Assembly (NCBI GenBank): GCA_017644045.1
Contig: JAEPMI010000001.1
Span: 116,470 to 180,469 of the forward strand
Source: Deltaproteobacteria bacterium
GTDB taxonomy: Bacteria > Myxococcota_A > Polyangia > Polyangiales > Houyiibacteriaceae
Length of the DNA stretch: 64,000 bases
Reading direction: 5' to 3'
The translations under genes were made by a program, and so were the position numbers. The notes beneath the pieces were generated by a model that was given only the letters and a program-made list of their open reading frames with translations, had not been told where the DNA came from and did no database searches. This document shows positions 8,207 through 16,750 of this stretch, one piece after another. The stretch's first letter is position 1. The number at the start of each line of letters is the position of its first letter.

Positions 8207-10798
8207 ATGGGGGGCGCCTTCGCATGTCTTCGACGCTCGCTGCTCGTCGCGCTCGTGGCGGTGGCGTGCGACGACGCCGAGCCCGAGGTCGCGCCCATGG
8301 AGCCTCTCCCCCTTGCATTCTCGGGCTGTGAGCAGCTCGACCACGAAGGCCGGTGCGGCATTCGACCGGGAGAGACCCTCACGATTTGGGTCGAAGGGGA
8401 GCGGGCTCCGGCAGTCCGAATCCTCGGCGCGGAGGCCGACACCGATCCGCCCGAACGTGTACTCGGCGGCTGGCGCTGGAATCTCACAGTCGCAACTGAT
8501 TGGAACACTGTTCACCTATTGCGCGACCGCACGGAATCGCTTTTGATGCTCACGACTCCCGACGTCCCCGAACCCATTCGGGAAGCCCGCGCGGCTCGCA
8601 CCGCAGGGGAGCTCGATCGCGCACGCTCGATCCTCGACTCGTTCACGCCGAGCGACGACCGGGGGCGCGGACTCCGCGAAGGGATGCTCGCACGAGTCGC
8701 CTTCTCGCGCGGGGACAACGACGGCTGTCTCTCGCACTACGACGCCGCGCGTCCGTTCCTGGAGCGCGCTCGCGCCCACGACCAGATCGTCAGCGACGGG
8801 CTCGCGGCCGTCTTCGTCCTCCACCGCCGGCTCGGTCGAGTCGGCGACGCGCGCGCGCTCCTCGAAGAGCTCGAGCCCCACGCCACCGACTCGGTCGGCC
8901 GCATCCGCTGGGACGTGACGCAGGGGACGCTCCAGCACGCCGTCGGCGATCTTCGGAGCGCGCTCACCAGCCTCACCCGCGCCAGCCGCGACGCGCAGCG
9001 ACTCGGAATGCGCACCGAGCGCTTCGGTGCCGACGAGATGCGAGCAGACTCCCTCGTCCGCCTCGGACGGTTCGCGGAAGCCGACCGAATCATGGACGAG
9101 CTCGGCGAGACGGTGAGTGACGCGCCGCCGTGCACCCGTGCGGACTATCTGGCCAACGTCGGGCACCAGCGAACGAAGACCGAGGATCCCGAACGGCTGC
9201 GCTCCGCGCTCGAGCCGCTGCGCGCAGCGCGAGCGCTCTACGCTGGGGAGTGCCCACGGTCGGCCTCCCTGGCGAACGCGCACCTCAACCTCGCCCACGC
9301 GGGCCTTCGCCTCGGCAACCTCGAAGACGCGAGCCAGGAGCTCGAGAAGGCCGCGTCCATCGACGCGTCCGACGCCACCATCGAGGCCTGGGTGCTGGAG
9401 CTGCGGCTGGCGCTCGCGGTCCGAGCGGGCGCCTACGAGGACGCGCTGGCCAGGGCGGAGACCCTCGAGAGTCGCGCACGTGCCGCCGGTTGGCTCCGCT
9501 CGGTCTGGTGGGCCCTCCTGGGCCGCGGCCGAGCGCTGCGCGGGCTCGGCCGCGATCGGGACGCGGCCCTCGCGCTCGACCACGCCGAAGCCGTCCTCGA
9601 TCGCCTCTACCAGCGGCTCCCGCTCGACGGTGCGCAGGGGCTCGCGCTGGTGGAGCACGACGCGAGCGCCGCCGAACGGGTGACCCTGGCGCTGGAGCGC
9701 GGACATCCGGACCGCGCGTTGGCGATCGCTCGCCATGCCCGGCGACGAAGGCTCGGTGCCGCACACCGCGCCGTACGCATCGGGAGCACACCGCAGAGCG
9801 CGGCCCTCGACCGCTACTGGGCTCATCGGCGCGCCCTTCGTGAACGAACGGAAGAGACCTGGAGTCTCGCGTTGGATCGACTCGCCGAGCACGCGGCGGA
9901 GAGCGAAGCGCTCGAATCCCGTGCGCTCGAGGACCTCGACCGGGCGTTCCCGCCGCTCGACCGTGAGCTGCCGCCGCTGCCCGACGACGAGCTCGCCCTG
10001 GTGCTCTTTCCGACCGAAGGCGGAGTGGCCGTCCTCGCGTCGCTCGCCGGCGAGCATCGAGGCTCGGTCCGGGCGCAAGACGACCTCCTCGAAGGGCTGG
10101 ACGACTGGATCGCTTCCGCCACCGCCGTTCGAGTCCTCGCGCACGGCACCGCGGCGGCCATCGACGTTCACCAGCTCCCCTGGAACGGCGACGCGCTCGG
10201 CGCGCGGAAAGTCGTCCTCCACGCCCTGGACCGCCCTCGCTCGCGAGGGGCCGACGGTGGCGCCGTGTTGGTGGTGAGCGACCCGAGCGGTGACCTCGCT
10301 GGTGCGCGGACCGAGGCCGGCGTCATCGCGGCGCACTGGGCCGAGCGAGGCGCGGCGGTTCGGCAGCTCGGCGGAGACGAAGCCACGCACGCCGCGTTCG
10401 TGCGCGAGCTCCGCGGCGCCGCACGCCTCCACTACGCCGGACACGGCGAAGCCCGAGAGTCCGGTCTGTGGGGCAGCGGCCTTCGTCTCGCCGGCAACGA
10501 ACGGCTCACCACCGCGGACATCCTGGCCCTCCCCACGGTGCCACCGGACGTGATCCTCTCCGGCTGTGAGACCGGCGAACCCGATGGCGGCGTCCTCGGG
10601 CTCGGCCTGGCCCACGCCTTCGTCGCCGCGGGCGCCAGCCGGGTCGTCGGCAGCACCACCGCCGTCGACGACGCGACCGCCGAACGCGTCGGTCGCGTGC
10701 TCGGCCAGGCGCCGGCCGACCAGTGGCCCGAGAAGTTGCGCGAGCTCACCTCCGAGCTCGGCGAGCGAATGGCGGCCTTCCGCCTCTACGTCCCCTGA
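8207..10798 (+). CDS. Lipid-anchored TPR-CHAT caspase-like protein
   Basis: An 863-aa protein with lipobox VAVAC (Cys 21). Residues of about 120-560 are Ala/Leu/Arg-rich helical repeats of TPR type (ARTAGELDRARSIL, LGNLEDASQELEKAASI). Residues of about 600-850 form a CHAT domain (clan CD, caspase/separase-like) with the expected dyad: His in HYAGHGE (His 746) and Cys in ILSGCETG (Cys 787). It should therefore be a catalytically competent protease, unusual in carrying a lipoprotein signal that would place it outside the cytoplasm. The ECF sigma factor and lipoprotein upstream may control or accompany it. The alternative is an unprocessed N-terminus with a cytosolic protein. Confidence 0.88.
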   Translation: MGGAFACLRRSLLVALVAVACDDAEPEVAPMEPLPLAFSGCEQLDHEGRCGIRPGETLTIWVEGERAPAVRILGAEADTDPPERVLGGWRWNLTVATDWNTVHLLRDRTESLLMLTTPDVPEPIREARAARTAGELDRARSILDSFTPSDDRGRGLREGMLARVAFSRGDNDGCLSHYDAARPFLERARAHDQIVSDGLAAVFVLHRRLGRVGDARALLEELEPHATDSVGRIRWDVTQGTLQHAVGDLRSALTSLTRASRDAQRLGMRTERFGADEMRADSLVRLGRFAEADRIMDELGETVSDAPPCTRADYLANVGHQRTKTEDPERLRSALEPLRAARALYAGECPRSASLANAHLNLAHAGLRLGNLEDASQELEKAASIDASDATIEAWVLELRLALAVRAGAYEDALARAETLESRARAAGWLRSVWWALLGRGRALRGLGRDRDAALALDHAEAVLDRLYQRLPLDGAQGLALVEHDASAAERVTLALERGHPDRALAIARHARRRRLGAAHRAVRIGSTPQSAALDRYWAHRRALRERTEETWSLALDRLAEHAAESEALESRALEDLDRAFPPLDRELPPLPDDELALVLFPTEGGVAVLASLAGEHRGSVRAQDDLLEGLDDWIASATAVRVLAHGTAAAIDVHQLPWNGDALGARKVVLHALDRPRSRGADGGAVLVVSDPSGDLAGARTEAGVIAAHWAERGAAVRQLGGDEATHAAFVRELRGAARLHYAGHGEARESGLWGSGLRLAGNERLTTADILALPTVPPDVILSGCETGEPDGGVLGLGLAHAFVAAGASRVVGSTTAVDDATAERVGRVLGQAPADQWPEKLRELTSELGERMAAFRLYVP

Positions 10799-10812
10799 AC
10801 CGCGAGAACCCC

Positions 10813-11361
10813 ATGAAGCACGTCTCCCTCCTTCTCCTCTCGATCGGCCTCGCCGCGTGCAGCGCCGAGCCCACCGTGGGCGCCGACCCCGAAGCACTCG
10901 TCCGGGTCGGCACACCGATCGATGCCGGTCCGCCGCCACCCGCCCCGACCGCCGTGGACGACTTCCACGCACCGCCCGGGGGCTGCTGGTTCGAGCCGGA
11001 CCCCACCCACGAGTGCCTCACCCGGGTCGGCCGCGAACCCCCGTGCCCGACCTGCCTCTGCAAGCACTGCGGGCGCTTCGACTGGTGGGACGGCAAGCAC
11101 TGGGCGCTCATCCAGGCGGGGACGAACCTCGAGGGCCTGACCCTCGCCGACCACGCCGTGCTCAGCCCTCACCCGGGTATCGGCGGCGCGAAGCTCGACC
11201 ACGAGTTCGTGGACATCGATCCATCTCTCGTCGCGAACGGCTACCAGGCCGTGGTGGTCCCCGAGCAGTACGCGCAGAAGGACCAGCTCTACATCTACTT
11301 CGTCACCGAGTCGGGCAACGCCTCGACCGTCTCGGAAGCGGCTCTGATTCCGAAGATCTGA
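10813..11361 (+). CDS. Hypothetical lipoprotein with Cys cluster
   Basis: A 182-aa protein from the ATG at 10813 (MKHVSLLLLSIGLAAC, lipid Cys 16). An open frame from 10723 overlaps the CHAT gene and has no signal peptide, so the internal start is chosen. After a Pro/Ala linker comes a compact domain with GGCWFEPDP, CPTCLCKHCGRFDWWDGKHW and HPGIGGAKLDHEFVDID. The Cys-x2-Cys-x-Cys-x2-Cys cluster could bind metal or form disulfides. It begins 14 bp after the CHAT stop, so it is probably co-transcribed with that gene. Function unknown. Confidence 0.8.
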   Translation: MKHVSLLLLSIGLAACSAEPTVGADPEALVRVGTPIDAGPPPPAPTAVDDFHAPPGGCWFEPDPTHECLTRVGREPPCPTCLCKHCGRFDWWDGKHWALIQAGTNLEGLTLADHAVLSPHPGIGGAKLDHEFVDIDPSLVANGYQAVVVPEQYAQKDQLYIYFVTESGNASTVSEAALIPKI

Positions 11362-11407
11362 CGCCTCCAGGAATGTCCACGCCACCGCGCCGGGTTAGTC
11401 TCCCGGC

Positions 11408-12289
11408 GTGCGTGGTTGGACCCTGGCCGTGTTCCTGACGGGAGCGCTCGCGAGCTCCGCGAGCGCACGGGACGTGTGGGACACGCCCTACCCCGGGGTC
11501 GTGCACCTCGAGCGAACGACCGACACTCCGTGGTCGATCCACGCGGTCCTGGTCGACCTCTGCGCGCCCGGCGTCCGAGTCCGCGCATCGAGCCACGAGG
11601 AGCGAGGCCAGACCACGTCCGCGTTCGCCGCGGAGGTGGGCGCAGCCATCGCGGTCAACGGCGACTTCTTCCGTTCGGGTGCCGGCTACGACACGAGCGG
11701 CATCGCGGTCGGCGACGGAGACCCCTGGCCAGCGAGCGGCCCGGACGACCGCTGGATGCTCGCGGCGTTCGGCCTCGAGCGCGCGGAGCTCCTGGCGCCC
11801 ATGACCACACCCGAGCCCTGGATGAGCGAGTCCGTGGGCGGCGTGCCCGAGCTGGTCGTGGGCGGCGTTCCCATCGACGACTACTTCGGGTGGCGCTTCT
11901 GTTCCGTCCGGCACCCGCGCACCGCGCTCGGCCTGAGCGACGATCGCCGGACGCTGATCCTCGTCACCGTCGACGGCCGCAGCTCGGAGAGCGCGGGGAT
12001 GACGTGCCCGGAGCTCGCCGACCTGATGGCGGAGCTCGGCGCGCATCACGCGCTGAACCTGGACGGCGGTGGGTCGACTGCCATGGTCGTGGGTGGCGAC
12101 GTCGTGAATCGGCCCTCCGACGGATCGGAGCGAGTCGTCGGCAACCACCTCGGCGTCGTCGTGAATGGGGCGACCGGCGTCGATGCGTGCCCCGAACGAG
12201 CTCCGCTTCCGGCCGCGAGCGAACACCTCCCCGAGCCCCCGATGCAGCCCGCAGGCGGGCTGCGGGTGTGGCACCAGCGGGCGCGGTGA
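11408..12289 (+). CDS. Secreted phosphodiester glycosidase family protein (NAGPA-like)
   Basis: A 293-aa protein using the GTG at 11408. The N-terminus is a secretory signal (WTLAVFLTGALASSASA). The body has the signatures of the NAGPA-like domain (PF09992): AIAVNGDFFRSG, HPRTALGLSDDRRTLILVTVDGR and the closing motif ALNLDGGGSTAMV. Known members cleave phosphodiester-linked sugars such as uncovering of GlcNAc-1-phosphodiesters, or act on cell-envelope sugars. An envelope or exopolysaccharide substrate is likely, but the exact one cannot be read from the sequence. It is 46 bp downstream of the lipoprotein gene on the same strand. Confidence 0.85.
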   Translation: MRGWTLAVFLTGALASSASARDVWDTPYPGVVHLERTTDTPWSIHAVLVDLCAPGVRVRASSHEERGQTTSAFAAEVGAAIAVNGDFFRSGAGYDTSGIAVGDGDPWPASGPDDRWMLAAFGLERAELLAPMTTPEPWMSESVGGVPELVVGGVPIDDYFGWRFCSVRHPRTALGLSDDRRTLILVTVDGRSSESAGMTCPELADLMAELGAHHALNLDGGGSTAMVVGGDVVNRPSDGSERVVGNHLGVVVNGATGVDACPERAPLPAASEHLPEPPMQPAGGLRVWHQRAR

Positions 12290-12337
12290 CGCCCTGCCCT
12301 GGCTCGTCGTTCTGATGACCCTCGCCCGGCGGCAGCC

Positions 12338-13366
12338 ATGAGAGCGACGCTGCTCACCCTCCTCCTCGTCGCCTGCACGGCCGACCTGACGCCCACCGAT
12401 GGCGGCCGTCGCGGCACGGACGCCGGGGGCTCCGGCGTAGACGCCTCGTCGGATGGCGCCACTCCCGACGCGCTCATGAGCATGCCGGACGGAGGCCCGC
12501 CACCGGTCTACCGCGTCGCGGTGCTCAGCGACCTCAACGGTTCCTACGGGTCGACGACCTACGACTCCACCGTCCACGCCGCGGTCGAACGCATCGTCGC
12601 CTGGGCGCCGGACCTCGCGCTCGCCACGGGCGACATGGTCGCGGGCCAGCAGAGCGGTCTCGACTACCGCGCGATGTGGGCCGGCTTTCACGCCGCGGTC
12701 AGCGACCCGCTCGCGGCGGCGGCCATCCCTTTTGCGGTCACCCCCGGCAACCACGACGCGTCGGGCTACGCGAGCTACGCGGAGGAGCGCGCGATCTACG
12801 TCGACGAGTGGAACGCTCGCCGCCCCGACGTCGCCTTCGTCGACGAGTCGGGCTACCCGCTCCGCTACGCCTTCCGGCTCGGGCCGGCGCTCTTCGTCTC
12901 GCTCGACGACACGACCGTGGGCGCGCTCTCGGCGGATCAGATGAGCTGGCTCGACTCGCTCCTCGAGGCAGACGACGCCGAGCTCACGATCGTCTACGGA
13001 CACCTGCCGCTCTACCCCTTCGCCGAAGGCCGCGAGACCGAGACCATCGGCGACCCGGAGCTCGAAGCGCTCCTGAACCGGCACGAGGTGGACCTCTTCA
13101 TCAGCGGCCACCACCACGCCTACTACCCTGGTCGTCGCGGGGACCTACGCCTGGTCAGCATGGCGTGTCAGGGCTCGGGGCCGCGGGCGCTCATCGGTGG
13201 CGACGGAAGCCGCAGTCGCTCCCTCCTTCTCTTCGAGCTCGACGCCTCCGGCATCCGCATGCTCGATGCGTTCGGTGGTTCGAGCTACGAGGCGAGAGTC
13301 GAGCGCAGCTCACTCCCCGACCACGTCAACGAGGGCGAGCTCCGCATCGACCGCGACGACCTCTGA
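12338..13366 (+). CDS. Metallophosphoesterase lipoprotein
   Basis: A 342-aa protein with lipobox LLLVAC (Cys 13) and an Asp/Gly linker to about residue 55. The calcineurin-like fold is shown by VAVLSDLN (metal site, with an unusual Asn for the usual His after the first Asp), LATGDMV, TPGNHD, IVYGHLP and FISGHHHAYYPG. These are the usual di-metal ligands, so it should hydrolyse phosphomonoesters or diesters outside the inner membrane. Its stop (TGA) directly abuts the stop of the convergent lipoprotein gene at 13367. The neighbouring phosphodiester glycosidase suggests related envelope phosphate chemistry (inference). Confidence 0.88.
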   Translation: MRATLLTLLLVACTADLTPTDGGRRGTDAGGSGVDASSDGATPDALMSMPDGGPPPVYRVAVLSDLNGSYGSTTYDSTVHAAVERIVAWAPDLALATGDMVAGQQSGLDYRAMWAGFHAAVSDPLAAAAIPFAVTPGNHDASGYASYAEERAIYVDEWNARRPDVAFVDESGYPLRYAFRLGPALFVSLDDTTVGALSADQMSWLDSLLEADDAELTIVYGHLPLYPFAEGRETETIGDPELEALLNRHEVDLFISGHHHAYYPGRRGDLRLVSMACQGSGPRALIGGDGSRSRSLLLFELDASGIRMLDAFGGSSYEARVERSSLPDHVNEGELRIDRDDL

Positions 13367-13867
13367 TCACCTGGCTTCCGGGCAGTCGAAGCGATCGGTG
13401 AGCACCGAGCAGGCGCAGACGATCTCTTCCTCACTCAGGCAGGGGCCATAGTCGGAGCCCGAGTAGGTCGCGCAGTTCGGAAAGGCGCGGGTCGTGCACA
13501 TCGCGCCGGCGAAACCACCGCAGCCGGGTCGCATCGCGCCCGGCAGGCACGCGCCGTCGACGCACTCGAAGCCCATCGGACAACGCTCACGACAGGGCGT
13601 CCCGATCGTCAGCCCAGCGCACGGCGATGCGCCGAGGTCGTCCATCGGCGTGCTCGCGTCGGTCTCCGCGCCCGCGGCGTCGGCGGTGGGGCCTCCGTCC
13701 TCGATCTCGCTGCCCGCGTCGGTATCGCTGCCGGCGTCGCTGCTGCCTCCGCCATCGCCGCCCGCGTCGGACATCGAGGCGTCTTCAGCCGGGTCGTCGG
13801 TGACCACGTCGTCGTCCCCACACGCGAGGGCCGCGATCAGGAAAGAGAAGAGAGCGAAGCGGGTCAT
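13367..13867 (-). CDS. Small Asp/Ser-rich lipoprotein with C-terminal Cys domain
   Basis: A 166-aa protein from the ATG at 13867 (MTRFALFSFLIAALAC, lipid Cys 16). Residues 20-85 are a repetitive Asp/Ala/Gly/Ser linker. The last 80 residues hold about ten cysteines (CRERCPMGFECVDGACLPG, CGGFAGAMC, CACSVL) and look disulfide-bonded. Function unknown; probably a surface protein. The extra N-terminal residues of the longer open frame up to 13957 lie over the end of the next gene and are rejected. Confidence 0.8.
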   Translation of the reverse strand: MTRFALFSFLIAALACGDDDVVTDDPAEDASMSDAGGDGGGSSDAGSDTDAGSEIEDGGPTADAAGAETDASTPMDDLGASPCAGLTIGTPCRERCPMGFECVDGACLPGAMRPGCGGFAGAMCTTRAFPNCATYSGSDYGPCLSEEEIVCACSVLTDRFDCPEAR

Positions 13868-13907
13868 GACCGAAGGATATCCCTCGCCCGCCTGCTTTGC
13901 GACTCGC

Positions 13908-15728
13908 TCAGAGCAGCGGCAGCTCCAGGAAGCCACCTTCCGCTCGCCGAACGTCACCGGGGGTGAGCGGCACGCCGATGTCGGGGAGCTCGATCACCGT
14001 GCCCTCCAGCATCGTCGGGAGCTGCTCGAGCAACACGCTGCGCACGGCGTCCTGCAGCCCTTCCATCTGCCGCTCGGTCAGCGGAACGGCCGCGCTCTCG
14101 ACCCACACCTCGGCGACGCTCTCGTCGGGGAGCACCACCGGCGCGATCCCGCCGGTCGCCGGCTCGAGCGCCAAGCCCAGCTCGACGTGCGCCCCCACCA
14201 CGATCAGCGGACGGTCGGCAGTCCCGAGCGTGATGCGCAGCTGCCCGAGGCCGAGCGCCAGGTCCGCCATCCCCGACTCCGGGGCCCAGGCGATCGGCGC
14301 GAGCTCCGACGAAAGGTCGACCTTCAGCGGGGTCGTGGCATCGACGCCGGGCAAGTCGGTGAGCCCCGGCGCGAAGATCGAGATCAGCCCCGCGGTGATC
14401 GGCGTCGACGAGTCCGCCGTCAGGTCTTCCATCTCCAGCGCCCCACCCTGGTACGCGCTGAAGAGAAGCTGACCCACGAGGTTCGGGTCGAGGTAGAGCG
14501 TCCCCGGCGCTGCGCCCATCGGCGTGGTCGCCAGGAAGGGCGCTCCAGGTGCGCGACCACCGAGCGCGCCGCTCGTCACGCGAGCGCCGACCGTGGCCAC
14601 CAGCTGGCCATCGATCGGCTCGAGACCGGTCAGACAAATGCCGACGGTGATCGGGGTGTCGAAGAAGTCGAGCATCGTCTCTTCCTCGAGCCCGCCGAAG
14701 TCGGCCAGCAGATCGTCCACGGCCCCGCCGACCGCGTCCGCGAGCTGGTCCTCGAGCAGGTCGGCGACGTAGCCCTCGGCGAGCTCCCCGACCGCTTCGC
14801 CGAGCAGTCGGTCCGTGCTCACGCAGGGGAAACCGAGCGGCGGAAGACAGACCTCCCTGGGAATGCCCGACGCGGTCACGCGCAGGTCGAGGTCGAGGGC
14901 GGGGATCGACACGGAGGTGCTCACGGCGCGGAAGCCGTCCAGGCAGGTCCCCGGCGCCACCGCGTTCGGTTCGAGGACGACGCTGACCACGACCGTCGTC
15001 TCGTTCAGCTCCGAGCCAGGGAGCGCCGACGCGCGCAGGCCGCCGAGCACCGGGATGTCGACGTCGCACTCGCCGTGAAAGGCGACGGCGACGTCCCGAA
15101 CCGTGACGCTCGCCACGATCTGACCGGCGTCGTTCATCGACAGCCCCATCTCGGGCGACGCATGCCGAACGGAGTCGACCGTCAGCGTGCAGGGTCCGGT
15201 CGCGAACTCCGTCCCGGCCGGCACGAGCGCGCTCACGTCGAGCCCCGACACGTCGCCGCCCGCGAGGCCGAGCAGGAGCTCCGGCGTGACCGTCAGCCGC
15301 GCGGCGTCCGGATCGAGCAGCCCCTCGGGCAGGTAGTCGGCGCGCAAGAGCGAGCGGTGGCCCTGCGCCAGGTTCCCGTCGACGTCCCACGCCCGGACCT
15401 CCGCGAGCGAGAGCCCCATGGGCGCGTCGACGGCGTGCGTGAACCCGCCGCCGGGACCGGTGCTGGTCTCGGTGCCCTCGACCTCGACCCGATCGACGCC
15501 GGCGGTGGACTCCACGGAGCCCACCACGCTCATCGTCGGCGTCTCGACCCGGCCGTAGGAGTCGGTCGGCGAGGTGTCGAGTCGCAGACCGGTCGGGTCG
15601 TCGACGACGCCCGGCGTCTCCGGGTCCATCGGGCCGCGACGGTCGGTCCCCGGGACCTCCTCGAGCACCCCCGTGGCACACCCGACGAGCGAGAGAGCGA
15701 TGAAGGCGACGAGGAGCGCGCGCGGCAT
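13908..15728 (-). CDS. Large hypothetical lipoprotein
   Basis: A 606-aa protein from the ATG at 15728 (MPRALLVAFIALSLVGC, lipid Cys 17). Residues of about 50-130 resemble a small Ig-like module (PTMSVVGSVESTAGVDRVEVEG, WDVDGNLAQG). The rest alternates hydrophobic beta strands with amphipathic helices (LLGEAVGELAEGYVADLLEDQLADAV; LSSELAPIAWAPESGMADLALGLGQLRITLG). The long amphipathic pattern could suit a lipid-binding fold of BPI type, but this is a guess from pattern alone. No catalytic motif is seen. The gene ends 40 bp before the small lipoprotein gene on the same strand. Confidence 0.75.
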   Translation of the reverse strand: MPRALLVAFIALSLVGCATGVLEEVPGTDRRGPMDPETPGVVDDPTGLRLDTSPTDSYGRVETPTMSVVGSVESTAGVDRVEVEGTETSTGPGGGFTHAVDAPMGLSLAEVRAWDVDGNLAQGHRSLLRADYLPEGLLDPDAARLTVTPELLLGLAGGDVSGLDVSALVPAGTEFATGPCTLTVDSVRHASPEMGLSMNDAGQIVASVTVRDVAVAFHGECDVDIPVLGGLRASALPGSELNETTVVVSVVLEPNAVAPGTCLDGFRAVSTSVSIPALDLDLRVTASGIPREVCLPPLGFPCVSTDRLLGEAVGELAEGYVADLLEDQLADAVGGAVDDLLADFGGLEEETMLDFFDTPITVGICLTGLEPIDGQLVATVGARVTSGALGGRAPGAPFLATTPMGAAPGTLYLDPNLVGQLLFSAYQGGALEMEDLTADSSTPITAGLISIFAPGLTDLPGVDATTPLKVDLSSELAPIAWAPESGMADLALGLGQLRITLGTADRPLIVVGAHVELGLALEPATGGIAPVVLPDESVAEVWVESAAVPLTERQMEGLQDAVRSVLLEQLPTMLEGTVIELPDIGVPLTPGDVRRAEGGFLELPLL

Positions 15729-15838
15729 ACCTCGCGTGCGTTGCAAGAGTGGCGCCGAGCGATTTCCCCGACGTTCGTCGCGTGGCTGGAGACGCCAGTC
15801 CCCAAGAACGCGCACTCACTCTGGTCCCATGACCCCAG

Positions 15839-16678
15839 TCAGGCGGCGCGGCGGGTCAGGGGGATGGCGCCGTCCGAGCCGAAGAGTCGCTCGCGCCAGG
15901 TCTCGAGGAGGGGCGCGGTGTCTTTCTGGCTCGGGTGGAAGCCCCGCCGATAGTACGCGAGGTAGTCCGGAACCAAGCGACGGGTGAGCCCGGGCTTCAT
16001 GCACAGGAAGTAGCCGAGGCGCAGCCAGGTCGTCGGACGACGGGCGCGCTTCTGGTCCGCAGCCATCACCGCGTAGAAGTAGGCCATGAACCCGATGAAG
16101 AGCCCGGTCGTCAGCGCCATGATCGCGCGGCGCTCGAGCTCGTTGCCGCCGGCGGCGCGATAGACGTCGAAGGCCACGTCCTCGTGCTCCACCTCTTCGT
16201 AGGCGTGCCAGAGCCAGAGCGGGGTCAGCCGATCGTCGATCGCCGCGCGGTGCCGCTCGTCTTCGAGGAGCTGCGCGGCGAGGAGCGCGGTGAAGTGCTC
16301 GAGCGCGCAGGTGATCGCCAGCCGCTGGCGGGCCCCGAAGAGCTTCGGAGCGAGCTCCTTCAACACCCAACGGAGCTCCCGATCGACGCGCTTGGCGCTC
16401 GGGATGCGTCGCTCCAGCGACCGGTTGAGGGCGCGATGGGCCGCGCCGTGGGCGGCCTCCTGACCGATGAAAGCGTCGACGCGAGCGAGCAGCTCGGGGT
16501 CGTCGATGAGGTCGCGATGAGCCCGCACGGCGCGAACGAAGAAGTTCTCGCCCTCGGGGAAGACGGCGCTGAGCGCATCCCAGAAGATCGAGAGATCCGG
16601 GTCTCCGTCGTACCAGTCGAGCGGGACCCCGCTGAGATCCCCGGGGTCGAGACGGCGTACGGTGAGCGTTCGAGTCAT
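15839..16678 (-). CDS. Predicted metal-dependent hydrolase (PF10118 type)
   Basis: A 279-aa protein from the ATG at 16678. The conserved acidic and histidine motifs of the family are present: FIGQEAAHGAAHR, ALEHFTALLA and WHAYEEVEHEDVAFDVY, consistent with a ferritin-like di-metal site. There is one hydrophobic stretch (ALTTGLFIGFMAYFYAVMAA), so it may be membrane-associated. Family members are widespread, with substrates poorly defined. It is divergent, 72 bp away, from the AraC-type regulator at 16751, which is probably its regulator. The open frame that continues upstream to 18553 is a shadow of the regulator and TVP38 genes. Confidence 0.82.
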   Translation of the reverse strand: MTRTLTVRRLDPGDLSGVPLDWYDGDPDLSIFWDALSAVFPEGENFFVRAVRAHRDLIDDPELLARVDAFIGQEAAHGAAHRALNRSLERRIPSAKRVDRELRWVLKELAPKLFGARQRLAITCALEHFTALLAAQLLEDERHRAAIDDRLTPLWLWHAYEEVEHEDVAFDVYRAAGGNELERRAIMALTTGLFIGFMAYFYAVMAADQKRARRPTTWLRLGYFLCMKPGLTRRLVPDYLAYYRRGFHPSQKDTAPLLETWRERLFGSDGAIPLTRRAA

Positions 16679-16750
16679 GACCCCAGGTTGGGGATCGGCG
16701 CTCTTGGCGCCCAGGTCAGCCCGTGCCATCCTTTTGTCAATTCGGGCCAC

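Noticed and set aside
8516-10972. Minus-strand open frame of 818 codons over the CHAT gene
   Set aside because: It is an antisense shadow in high-GC sequence; the plus strand has clear TPR and CHAT motifs and a signal peptide.
13954-15819. Second minus-strand frame over the large lipoprotein
   Set aside because: Arg/Ala/Gly-rich translation in the alternative frame; the frame with lipobox and beta-strand pattern is preferred.
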